From NCBI GenBank assembly GCA_023439045.1, contig JAEXOY010000015.1, forward strand, positions 248,001 through 312,000: a stretch of DNA of 64,000 bases, written 5' to 3'. Below are positions 17,703 to 25,350 of this stretch, piece after piece. This DNA comes from Bacillota bacterium (GTDB taxonomy: Bacteria > Bacillota > Clostridia > Acetivibrionales > DSM-1351). A model generated the notes under the pieces. That model made no database searches and was not told the origin of the DNA. It saw only the letters and a program-made list of their open reading frames with translations. The translations under genes were made by a program, and so were the position numbers. Each line of letters opens with the position of its first letter. The first letter of the stretch is position 1.

Positions 17703-17960
17703 ATGGGCTTAAATGAAACAATGATGTTTAACGTTGATAAGGACAATAAAAATGAGGCAAATGAGATTTTGGTTACTGTATATCAGGCCTTGAAGGAAAA
17801 GGGTTATAATCCTATTAATCAGATGGTTGGTTATATTCTCTCAGGAGATCCTACCTACATTACTAATTATAAAAATGCCAGAAGCATTATTAGAAGGCTT
17901 GAGAGAGATGAATTATTAGAGGAAGTACTTAAATACTATCTTCAAAACAATGTTAAATAG
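17703..17960 (+). CDS. ireB: IreB family regulatory phosphoprotein
   Basis: An 85-residue protein of the IreB (former DUF965) family. It has the near-invariant NPINQMVGYILSGDPTYIT core and a NARSIIRRLERDEL end, plus an N-terminal ETMMF region that contains the phosphorylated threonine in homologues. In Enterococcus, IreB is a target of the IreK kinase and affects cephalosporin tolerance. ATG 17703 is chosen with AGGGAG 8 nt upstream. The gene normally sits directly before ruvX; here an aldo/keto reductase gene lies between them. Confidence 0.95.
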   Translation: MGLNETMMFNVDKDNKNEANEILVTVYQALKEKGYNPINQMVGYILSGDPTYITNYKNARSIIRRLERDELLEEVLKYYLQNNVK

Positions 17961-17970
17961 TTAGTTGGAT

Positions 17971-17998
17971 AAGGCACTCTTTAATGAGTGCCTTTAAT
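17971..17998 (+). terminator. Terminator after ireB
   Basis: A 9-bp perfect stem AAGGCACTC/GAGTGCCTT (17971-17979, 17986-17994) with a TTTAAT loop and a short T tract. The T tract is weak, so read-through into the next genes is possible. Confidence 0.75.
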
Positions 17999-18026
17999 TT
18001 ATCATAAATTATAGGTGGTAATATTC

Positions 18027-18974
18027 ATGGAATTAGTTAGATTAGGAAAGGAAGGACCTTTAGTATCAAGGATGTGTTTTGGAGGGCTAATTATTGGCCC
18101 TCTGCAATCAAATCTTTCACACCAAAGGGGTGGTGAGATTATTGCATATGCAATGCAGAAGGGTATTAATTTCGTAGATACTGCCGAATTATACGGGACA
18201 TATCCCCATATTAGAGAAGCTATAAGACTATCAGGCCAAAAGCCGATTATCTCAGCAAAATGTTATGCTTATGATAGGCAAGGCGCCGAGAAAAGTATTG
18301 AAAAAGCCAGAAAAGAAATGGATATTGATTATATAGATATTTTTATGATGCATGAACAAGAGAGCAGACTGACTCTTAGAGGGCATAGAGAGGCTCTTGA
18401 ATACTATATTGAGGCAAAACAAAAAGGGATTATAAAGTATGTTGGTGTTTCCACTCACCACATAGAGGTTGTTGAGGCCGCCGCTGAAATGCCAGAAATA
18501 GATATTATTCATCCTATTGTAAACAAGAATGGTTTAGGAATAGTTGATGGGAGCATAGAGCAAATGCTGGCCGCTATTTCACTTGCAAAAAGTGCAGGCA
18601 AGGGCATTTTCGCTATGAAACCATTGGGGGGAGGCAACTTGGTATCAAGCTATGACGAATGCATGAAGTTTATATTAAGCCAGCCTGACGTGGATAGCAT
18701 TGCTGTAGGCATGCAGTGTGAAGAAGAAGTAGATATGAATGTAAGTATATTTGAGGGAATAAGGCCAAATCAGGATTTGGTAGATAAACTTAAATCCAGA
18801 ACGAGACAACTGCACATAGACTATTGGTGCAACGGATGTGGCAGCTGCGTCAGGAAATGCGGTCAAAATGCACTTGAAGTCAAAGACGGAAAAGCTCAAT
18901 GCCTACATGAAAAATGTGTGCTTTGTGGGTACTGCAGTGCTGCTTGCCCTCAATTTGCAATAAAGATATGTTAG
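18027..18974 (+). CDS. Aldo/keto reductase with a C-terminal two-cluster ferredoxin domain
   Basis: A 315-residue protein. Residues 1-260 are a TIM-barrel aldo/keto reductase with the catalytic set visible as Asp and Tyr in FVDTAELYG, Lys in ISAKCY and His in MMHEQE. Residues about 268-315 carry two [4Fe-4S] motifs, CNGCGSCVRKC and CVLCGYCSAACP. It probably exchanges electrons between NAD(P)H or a carbonyl substrate and ferredoxin; the substrate is unknown. ATG 18027 is chosen with AGGTGG 8 nt upstream. Its place between ireB and ruvX is not the usual order. Confidence 0.9.
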   Translation: MELVRLGKEGPLVSRMCFGGLIIGPLQSNLSHQRGGEIIAYAMQKGINFVDTAELYGTYPHIREAIRLSGQKPIISAKCYAYDRQGAEKSIEKARKEMDIDYIDIFMMHEQESRLTLRGHREALEYYIEAKQKGIIKYVGVSTHHIEVVEAAAEMPEIDIIHPIVNKNGLGIVDGSIEQMLAAISLAKSAGKGIFAMKPLGGGNLVSSYDECMKFILSQPDVDSIAVGMQCEEEVDMNVSIFEGIRPNQDLVDKLKSRTRQLHIDYWCNGCGSCVRKCGQNALEVKDGKAQCLHEKCVLCGYCSAACPQFAIKIC

Positions 18975-19034
18975 TAGATTAAATAATACAAGCATTACGT
19001 ATATTTTACTTTAATAATCTTGTTTGGAGGTTTT

Positions 19035-19454
19035 ATGCGGATACTGGGAATAGATTATGGAGATTCTAGAATTGGAGTGGCAGTTAGCGACCCAATGGGG
19101 TGGACTGCTCAAGGCTTGGAAACAGTTAATTGCAAAGAGAGTATCAACAAGGCTGTTGCCAGGATAAAGGAGATTATTGACCAATATCAGGTTACAAAAA
19201 TAGTTATTGGTTACCCTCTCAATATGAATGGAACAAGGGGCCCAAGGGCGGACAAGACTGACGCATTTATAAAAAAGCTAGAAGCGCTAGGAAATCTGGA
19301 AATAATTAAGAGTGACGAACGGTTAACTACCGTATATGCACATAGGACCATGAATGAGCTTGGAGTAAAGGCTTCAAATAAGAAGAATATTGTTGATACG
19401 GTTTCAGCAGTATATATTCTTCAAGGATACCTTGATAGATACAGCCGCAAATAA
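19035..19454 (+). CDS. ruvX: Holliday junction resolvase-like protein RuvX/YqgF
   Basis: A 139-residue RNase H-fold protein. It has the MRILGIDYGDSRIGVAVSDPMG N-terminus with its metal-binding Asp, VIGYPLNMNGTRG in the middle and DERLTTVYA then NKKNIVDTVSAVYILQGYLD at the end. YqgF homologues process the 5' end of pre-16S rRNA; RuvX in Mycobacterium cuts Holliday junctions. ATG 19035 gives the usual family length and follows TGGAGG. It precedes the DUF1292 gene, the normal Firmicute order. Confidence 0.95.
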   Translation: MRILGIDYGDSRIGVAVSDPMGWTAQGLETVNCKESINKAVARIKEIIDQYQVTKIVIGYPLNMNGTRGPRADKTDAFIKKLEALGNLEIIKSDERLTTVYAHRTMNELGVKASNKKNIVDTVSAVYILQGYLDRYSRK

Positions 19455-19554
19455 ATTATTATTGGAAAACATAATAAATATATGGTATCATTAAAAATAG
19501 TATAAATCTTTTGTATAGACTTGGTTTATATATAATATTGCAGGAGGTATTATC

Positions 19555-19839
19555 ATGACAGAGGAAAGAGACGATTATGTAGTGCTTATAGGTGAAGATG
19601 GAGAAGAAGTAGAGTTTGAGCATTTGGATACAATTGAACTAGATGGAAACGAATATGTTGTACTGCTTCCAATAGACGAGCAGGAGGATGAGGAAGCTGA
19701 TGAGGTTGTCATTCTTAAGATTGAGCACATTAGCGAAGAAGAAGATTCGTTCTCCACAATCGATGATGAGGACGAGCTCAATAGAGTATTTGAAGAGTTT
19801 AAATCCAGAATGGAAGACGAATACAATTTTGAAAGCTAG
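19555..19839 (+). CDS. DUF1292 acidic protein
   Basis: A 94-residue, strongly acidic protein (more than a third Asp and Glu) with the DUF1292 core VLIGEDGEEVEFEHLDTIELDGNEYVVLLPI and a VVILKIEH strand. The family has no known function, but it is nearly always encoded after ruvX in Firmicutes, as here. CAGGAGGT stands before the ATG. A strong terminator follows. Confidence 0.93.
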   Translation: MTEERDDYVVLIGEDGEEVEFEHLDTIELDGNEYVVLLPIDEQEDEEADEVVILKIEHISEEEDSFSTIDDEDELNRVFEEFKSRMEDEYNFES

Positions 19840-19849
19840 GAAATAGTTA

Positions 19850-19881
19850 AAAAAAGCACAGACCAGTCTGTGCTTTTTTTA
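19850..19881 (+). terminator. Terminator after the DUF1292 gene
   Basis: AAAAAGCACAGAC pairs with GTCTGTGCTTTTT around a very tight loop and is followed by further T. It separates the ruvX group from the hydrogenase operon. Confidence 0.93.
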
Positions 19882-19907
19882 TATGCACATTTTTAATTTT
19901 TTGATTA

Positions 19908-19936
19908 TTGAATATAATTTAATTTTTTGTTATAAT
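19908..19936 (+). promoter_or_regulatory. Promoter of the hydrogenase operon
   Basis: TTGAAT (19908-19913), exact 17-bp spacer, TATAAT (19931-19936) with an extended TGT. It is one of the best promoters in the window, 58 bp before the first operon gene. Confidence 0.8.
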
Positions 19937-19993
19937 ATTAACGAATATTGTGAAAGTATTAACAGTTTTTTCTAAAAAAGGAGGTCTTATTTA

Positions 19994-20488
19994 ATGAGTG
20001 AAAACAAGTGCTGCTGCGGTTGTGTAGATGAAAATGCCTTAAAGCTCAACAAAATTATTGAGAAATATAAGGACACTAAAGGTGCACTAATCCCAGTATT
20101 ACACGAAACACAGGTAGTATACGGCTACTTACCAAAAGAGATATTAAAGAAAATAAGTGAGGACCTAAATGTGTCACTTGCTGAAATTTATGGAGTAGTT
20201 ACTTTCTATACTCAATTCTCATTAAATCCTAAGGGTCGCTTCAACATTAATGTATGTATGGGCACTGCTTGTTATGTAAAGGGATCCGGAAGCATTTTGG
20301 ACAAATTCAAAGAAGTACTAGGCATTGAAGTTGGTCAATGCACTGAAGATGGCAAATTCTCACTAGAAGCATGTAGATGTATAGGTGCATGTGGATTAGC
20401 GCCCGTAATAATGATAAATGAAGACGTCCATGGAAGATTAGCTCCAGATGACGTAAAGGGCATTATCGACCAGTATAAGAATTTATAA
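19994..20488 (+). CDS. hydC: NuoE-like [2Fe-2S] subunit of the bifurcating hydrogenase (HydC)
   Basis: A 164-residue thioredoxin-fold ferredoxin of the NuoE/24-kDa family. The four [2Fe-2S] ligands are seen in NVCMGTACYVKG and ACRCIGACGLAPV. An extra KCCCGCVDE cluster of cysteines occurs at the N-terminus. With HydB and HydA it forms the soluble NAD- and ferredoxin-dependent [FeFe]-hydrogenase. First gene of a five-gene operon, with AAGGAGGT upstream. Confidence 0.95.
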   Translation: MSENKCCCGCVDENALKLNKIIEKYKDTKGALIPVLHETQVVYGYLPKEILKKISEDLNVSLAEIYGVVTFYTQFSLNPKGRFNINVCMGTACYVKGSGSILDKFKEVLGIEVGQCTEDGKFSLEACRCIGACGLAPVIMINEDVHGRLAPDDVKGIIDQYKNL

Positions 20489-20508
20489 GCATTGAAAAGG
20501 AATAATTT

Positions 20509-21072
20509 ATGAGAGACTTATCGCAACATCTTTTAGATATTGCTCAAAACTCCGTTTCAGCACTGGCAAAAAATATCACTATCACTCTAAATGTAACAAA
20601 TGAAGGCTTTTTGGAGTTCATAGTAGATGATAATGGCTCTGGTATGGAAAAGGATTATGCTCAAAAAGTCTCCGACCCGTTTGTTACATCAAGGACTACC
20701 AGGAAAGTTGGACTTGGATTACCTATGCTAAAAGACTCAGCAAATAGGTGCAACGGGAATTTTTACATAAGTTCTGTTAAACATAAAGGCACCAAAGTAT
20801 TTGCTAGCTTTAAAATAGACAATATCGACAGGATTCCCTTAGGTGATATTTCAGAATCTATGATGATATTGATAGCCTCAAATACCGAAATTAATTTCAA
20901 ATTAATTTTATCTGGTTCAAAAGGTATTTTTATAGTCGATACCGATGAATTGAATAAAACACTAAATGGTGTTCCAATAAATGAGATAACAGTACTTGAT
21001 TGGATAAAAGCTTATATTGATGAAGGAATAAAGAATATTTTTGGAGGTGTGCTTAATGAAGTCGATTGCTGA
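20509..21072 (+). CDS. HATPase_c (histidine-kinase-like) ATP-binding protein of the hydrogenase operon
   Basis: A 187-residue protein. Residues 1-105 form a GHKL ATPase domain: N box HLLDIAQNSVSA, G1 box VDDNGSGM, and G2 region KVGLGLPMLKDSA. It lacks a phospho-acceptor His domain and a sensor, so it resembles anti-sigma or switch kinases. The C-terminal 80 residues are unassigned. A gene of this kind occurs at the same place in the hydrogenase operon of C. thermocellum and relatives; its role there is not established. It overlaps the next gene by 17 bp. Confidence 0.88.
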   Translation: MRDLSQHLLDIAQNSVSALAKNITITLNVTNEGFLEFIVDDNGSGMEKDYAQKVSDPFVTSRTTRKVGLGLPMLKDSANRCNGNFYISSVKHKGTKVFASFKIDNIDRIPLGDISESMMILIASNTEINFKLILSGSKGIFIVDTDELNKTLNGVPINEITVLDWIKAYIDEGIKNIFGGVLNEVDC

Positions 21073-21427
21073 ATTAGAAGAAATAAGAAGAAAGACGCTT
21101 AATAATATTTCTCTAAGGTCGAACAAAGACGGAATGAGAGTAGTTGTTGGTATGGCTACATGTGGCATTGCTGCAGGGGCTAGACCTGTAATGAGTGCAT
21201 TCTTAGAAGAAATTAAAAAGAGAAATCTTAATAATATTACCGTATCTATGACAGGATGTGTTGGTGTATGTCGTCTTGAACCAATTGTTGAAGTATATGA
21301 TCCAGAGGGTTCAAAGGTAACCTACGTTAAAATGACTCCTGAAAAGGCTGTAAGAATAGTTGCAGAGCATCTGGTAAACGGTAAGGTTTGCACTGATTTG
21401 ACTATTGGTGCTGCAGAACAACAATAA
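21056..21427 (+). CDS. Thioredoxin-like [2Fe-2S] ferredoxin domain protein
   Basis: A 123-residue protein of the (2Fe-2S) ferredoxin family found beside NuoF-type subunits. Ligands are seen in VGMATCGIAAGARPV and MTGCVGVCRLEPIVEV. It probably passes electrons within or to the hydrogenase. ATG 21056 is preferred to TTG 21041 because GGAGG stands 8 nt upstream; the start lies inside the end of the ATPase gene, so the two are translationally coupled. Confidence 0.9.
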   Translation: MKSIAELEEIRRKTLNNISLRSNKDGMRVVVGMATCGIAAGARPVMSAFLEEIKKRNLNNITVSMTGCVGVCRLEPIVEVYDPEGSKVTYVKMTPEKAVRIVAEHLVNGKVCTDLTIGAAEQQ

Positions 21428-21468
21428 TATCAGGATATAACTAATTATTGTAAGGAGGTTTTTATTAA

Positions 21469-23265
21469 ATGCAAATATATAGAGCTCATGTTCTAGTTTG
21501 TGCGGGTACCGGATGTACGTCTTCAAATTCCATGAAGATAATGGATGAATTAGAATTGAAATTAAAAGAGAATAAATTAGAGAATGAAGTACAGATTGTT
21601 AAAACCGGTTGCTTTGGTCTGTGTGCTGAAGGACCAATACTTGTAGTGTACCCTGAGGGTGCAATGTACACTATGGTTCAGGTTTCAGACGTGAAGGAAA
21701 TAGTTGAAGAACATCTGCTAAAGGGTCGTGTTGTCAAGAGATTGTTAGCAGGTGACAAAGAGTCGGAAGATATAGCGAAGAATCTTGATGGAATTGACTT
21801 CTTTACCAGACAGATGAGAATTGCACTCAGGAATTGTGGAGCTATAAACCCTGAGAATATTGATGAATACATAGCTTTTGATGGCTATCTGGCACTTGAA
21901 AAGGTACTATCAGAAATGCAACCTCAGGATGTAATAGACATTATGAAGAAGTCAGGACTTAGGGGCAGAGGGGGCGGAGGCTTCCCAACAGGTCTTAAGT
22001 GGGAATTTGCTGCAAAACAGGTAAATGAACAGAAATATGTCTGTTGTAATGCCGATGAAGGAGACCCTGGAGCTTTCATGGACAGATCTGTCCTTGAGGG
22101 CGATCCACATTCTTTGATTGAAGCGATGGCAATAGCAGGTTATGCTATCGGTGCTGATCAGGGATACGTATATGTTAGAGCTGAATACCCAATAGCTGTT
22201 AAGAGGCTTGAAATAGCAATAAAACAAGCAAAAGAGTATGGTCTCTTAGGAGATAATATTATGGGAACTGGCTTCAAATTTGACCTTGAAATAAGGCTTG
22301 GAGCAGGAGCTTTCGTTTGTGGTGAAGAGACTGCCCTAATGACATCAATTGAAGGTCATAGAGGTGAACCAAGACCAAGACCTCCATTCCCAGCAGTAAA
22401 AGGATTATGGGAAAGACCAACAATTCTAAATAACGTTGAAACCTATGCAAATATTCCAGTTATTATTCTTAAGGGAGCTGATTGGTTCTCTAGCATTGGT
22501 ACTGAGAAGAGCAAAGGGACAAAAGTATTTGCTTTGGGTGGTAAGATTAACAACACAGGACTTGTTGAAGTTCCAATGGGTACTACGTTAAGAGAAGTTG
22601 TTTATGATATTGGTGGCGGCATTCCAAATGGCAAGAAGTTTAAGGCTGCTCAGACAGGTGGACCTTCAGGTGGATGTATTCCAGCAGAGCATTTAGACAC
22701 TCCTATTGATTACGATTCACTCATTCAGTTGGGTTCCATGATGGGTTCTGGCGGACTTATTGTTATGGACGAGGACAACTGTATGGTTGATATAGCTAAA
22801 TTCTTCTTGGAATTTACTGTTGATGAATCCTGCGGAAAGTGCCCTCCATGTAGAATCGGAACAAAGAGAATGTATGAAATTCTGGATAGAATTACTGAAG
22901 GCAAGGGTGAATTAGCTGATCTTGATAAGCTTGAGATTCTTGCGAAGAATATTAAGGCGTCAGCATTGTGTGGATTGGGACAGACTGCTCCAAATCCAGT
23001 ACTCAGTACTCTGAGATATTTCAGGGATGAATATGTAGCACACGTAACTGATAAGAAATGTCCAGCTGGTGTTTGTAAATCAATGCTTAACTTCGTCGTT
23101 CTCGAAGACAAGTGTAAAAAGTGTGGACTTTGTACAAAGGTATGTCCTGCAAACTGTATCAGCGGCGAAAAAGGCAAGGAAGTATTCAAGATTGATTCAG
23201 CTAAGTGCTTGAAGTGCGGTGCTTGTATAGATAAGTGTCCATTTAAAGCAATAGTAAAGAAATAA
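21469..23265 (+). CDS. hydB: NuoF-like flavoprotein subunit of the bifurcating hydrogenase (HydB)
   Basis: A 598-residue subunit. In order: an N-terminal thioredoxin-like [2Fe-2S] domain (CAGTGCTSSNS, KTGCFGLCAEGP), the NuoF core with NADH and FMN sites (GLRGRGGGGFPTGLKW near 163; CNADEGDPGAFMDR near 193), an SLBB segment, the N3 [4Fe-4S] motif ESCGKCPPCRIG near 455, and a C-terminal double [4Fe-4S] ferredoxin domain (CKKCGLCTKVCPANC, CLKCGACIDKCPF). It is the site of flavin-based bifurcation or NAD reduction. AAGGAGG precedes the ATG and hydA follows after 17 bp. Confidence 0.97.
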   Translation: MQIYRAHVLVCAGTGCTSSNSMKIMDELELKLKENKLENEVQIVKTGCFGLCAEGPILVVYPEGAMYTMVQVSDVKEIVEEHLLKGRVVKRLLAGDKESEDIAKNLDGIDFFTRQMRIALRNCGAINPENIDEYIAFDGYLALEKVLSEMQPQDVIDIMKKSGLRGRGGGGFPTGLKWEFAAKQVNEQKYVCCNADEGDPGAFMDRSVLEGDPHSLIEAMAIAGYAIGADQGYVYVRAEYPIAVKRLEIAIKQAKEYGLLGDNIMGTGFKFDLEIRLGAGAFVCGEETALMTSIEGHRGEPRPRPPFPAVKGLWERPTILNNVETYANIPVIILKGADWFSSIGTEKSKGTKVFALGGKINNTGLVEVPMGTTLREVVYDIGGGIPNGKKFKAAQTGGPSGGCIPAEHLDTPIDYDSLIQLGSMMGSGGLIVMDEDNCMVDIAKFFLEFTVDESCGKCPPCRIGTKRMYEILDRITEGKGELADLDKLEILAKNIKASALCGLGQTAPNPVLSTLRYFRDEYVAHVTDKKCPAGVCKSMLNFVVLEDKCKKCGLCTKVCPANCISGEKGKEVFKIDSAKCLKCGACIDKCPFKAIVKK

Positions 23266-23282
23266 GGGAGGAGAGTGCTATT

Positions 23283-25031
23283 ATGGAAATGGTTAATATA
23301 ACGATAGATGGTAAGAAGATGCAAGTTGCAAAAGACATTACTATCTTGGAGGCAGCAAGACAGGCAAATATTAAGATACCGACACTTTGCTTCCTAAAGG
23401 ATACAAATGAGATAGGCGCATGTAGAATGTGCGTTGTTGAAATAAAGGGCGCTAGAGCGCTTCAGGCTGCTTGTGTATACCCTGTTGCAGAGGGACTTGA
23501 GATTTATACACAGAGTCCTGCAGTTAGAGAAGCAAGAAAGGTTACTCTTGAGCTTATTCTTTCCAACCATGAAAAGAAGTGCTTAACCTGTGTTAGAAGC
23601 AGAAATTGCGAATTGCAAACTCTTTCTGAAGAATTAGGTATCAAAGAGCTAAGGTTTGAAGGCGAATGCAAGGATTATGCTGTCGATGACTTCTCAACAT
23701 CAATTGTAAGAGACCAGAATAAGTGTATACTTTGTAGACGCTGTGTAAGCGTATGTAAGAATACACAGACTGTTTCAGTAATCAGCGCCACTGAGAGAGG
23801 CTATAACTCAAAAATTTCAGCTGCGTTTGATCTTTCATTGAATGAAGTTCCATGCACAATGTGCGGACAATGTATTGCAGTATGTCCTGTTGCTGCACTC
23901 CGTGAAAAGGATGATACTGATAAGGTTTGGGCTGCTTTAGCTGATAAGGATAAGTATGTAGTTGTTCAGACTGCTCCTGCAGTTAGAGTTGCAATTGGCG
24001 AAGAGTTTGGATTCCCAATTGGATCAAGGGTTACTGGCAAGATGGTTGCAGCATTGAAGGGTCTTGGCTTTGACAAGGTGTTTGATACCGATACAGCTGC
24101 AGACTTGACAATAATGGAAGAAGGAACAGAGCTACTAAATAGAATTAAGAATGGTGGAAAACTGCCGGTTATTACTTCTTGTAGCCCAGGATGGATAAAG
24201 TTCTGTGAGCATAACTATCCTGAATTCCTTGAGAACCTTTCATCCTGCAAGTCACCACATGAAATGTATGGTGCAGTACTAAAGACTTACTATGCTGAAA
24301 AGATGGGTATTGATCCAGCTAAAATGGTTGTAGTATCAATTATGCCATGTACAGCAAAGAAGTTTGAAGCGAACAGACCTGAGCTATCAGCATCCGGATA
24401 CCCTGATGTAGATATAGTTTTGACCACTCGTGAAGCTGCTAGAATGATAAAAGAAGCGGGTATTGATTTTGTTAATCTCGAGGATTCACAGTTTGATGAT
24501 CCTATGGGTCAAGCAACTGGTGCTGCTGTTATATTCGGTGCAACTGGTGGTGTTATGGAAGCTGCTCTTCGTACTGTTGCTGAGGTTGTTACAGGCAAAT
24601 CCTTTGATAATGTAGAATATACCGCAGTTCGTGGTATAGATGGCATAAAGGAAGCAGTAGTTGATCTTGGTACAATGAAGGTTAGGGCTGCAGTTGCAAA
24701 TGGACTAGGTAGTGCTAGAAAGCTTCTGGATAGAATTAATGCAGGAGAGGCTCAGTACGATTTTATTGAGATTATGGCATGCCCAGGCGGATGTGTAAAC
24801 GGTGGTGGACAGCCAATTCAGCCATCCTCTGTTAGAAGCTGGACTGATTTGAGGGCTGAAAGAGCAAAGGCTATCTATGAAGAAGATGCTAATCTTCCAA
24901 TTAGAAAGTCACATGAAAACCCAATAATCAAAAAGCTCTATGAAGAGTATTTTGAAGCTCCTGGAAGCCACAAGGCTCACAAGATACTCCATACTCACTA
25001 TACAAAGAGAGATAACTATAACATGGAATAA
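23283..25031 (+). CDS. hydA: [FeFe]-hydrogenase catalytic subunit (HydA)
   Basis: A 582-residue group A [FeFe]-hydrogenase that makes or uses H2. In order: a plant-type [2Fe-2S] domain (CRMCVVEI near 47), the His-Cys3 cluster (HEKKCLTCVRSRNCEL near 100), two [4Fe-4S] clusters (CILCRRCVSVC, CTMCGQCIAVCP), and the H-cluster domain with its three motifs TSCSPGW, MPCTAKKFEA and MACPGGCVNGGGQP. The domain set and the HydB and HydC partners mark a trimeric electron-bifurcating enzyme. The maturation genes hydE, hydF and hydG are not in the window. Confidence 0.98.
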   Translation: MEMVNITIDGKKMQVAKDITILEAARQANIKIPTLCFLKDTNEIGACRMCVVEIKGARALQAACVYPVAEGLEIYTQSPAVREARKVTLELILSNHEKKCLTCVRSRNCELQTLSEELGIKELRFEGECKDYAVDDFSTSIVRDQNKCILCRRCVSVCKNTQTVSVISATERGYNSKISAAFDLSLNEVPCTMCGQCIAVCPVAALREKDDTDKVWAALADKDKYVVVQTAPAVRVAIGEEFGFPIGSRVTGKMVAALKGLGFDKVFDTDTAADLTIMEEGTELLNRIKNGGKLPVITSCSPGWIKFCEHNYPEFLENLSSCKSPHEMYGAVLKTYYAEKMGIDPAKMVVVSIMPCTAKKFEANRPELSASGYPDVDIVLTTREAARMIKEAGIDFVNLEDSQFDDPMGQATGAAVIFGATGGVMEAALRTVAEVVTGKSFDNVEYTAVRGIDGIKEAVVDLGTMKVRAAVANGLGSARKLLDRINAGEAQYDFIEIMACPGGCVNGGGQPIQPSSVRSWTDLRAERAKAIYEEDANLPIRKSHENPIIKKLYEEYFEAPGSHKAHKILHTHYTKRDNYNME

Positions 25032-25103
25032 TTCTGTGTCTCTCAATGTTATTTAATGTGTATAAAACACATTGTTGCGAATTAATAGTGTAATCTATAT
25101 AGG

Positions 25104-25168
25104 TATGCTCCCCTCGTAGTAGATAGTTTAAGTTATACAACTGTTTGCTACGAGGGGAGCATATTTTT
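25104..25168 (+). terminator. Terminator of the hydrogenase operon
   Basis: A perfect 16-bp stem (25104-25119 with 25148-25163) has a 28-nt loop and is followed by TTTTTT. With the GH9 promoter it accounts for the gap 25032-25350. Confidence 0.92.
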
Positions 25169-25274
25169 TGTTCCTGAGTAGACCAAATATACTATAATAT
25201 AAATTTATATTTGTGTTATCACATTAAATTTTTTATTTATAATCTCTAATTAAGAATTCTGTAATAAAATATTC

Positions 25275-25303
25275 ATTACATCTACAAAAAAATATTATAT
25301 AAT
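25275..25303 (+). promoter_or_regulatory. Promoter of the GH9 gene
   Basis: ATTACA (25275-25280), 17-bp spacer, TATAAT (25298-25303), 48 bp before the start. Confidence 0.5.
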
Positions 25304-25350
25304 ACATAGTGATGTTTTAACACGACTTGTAAAAAATGGAGGGACACGAT

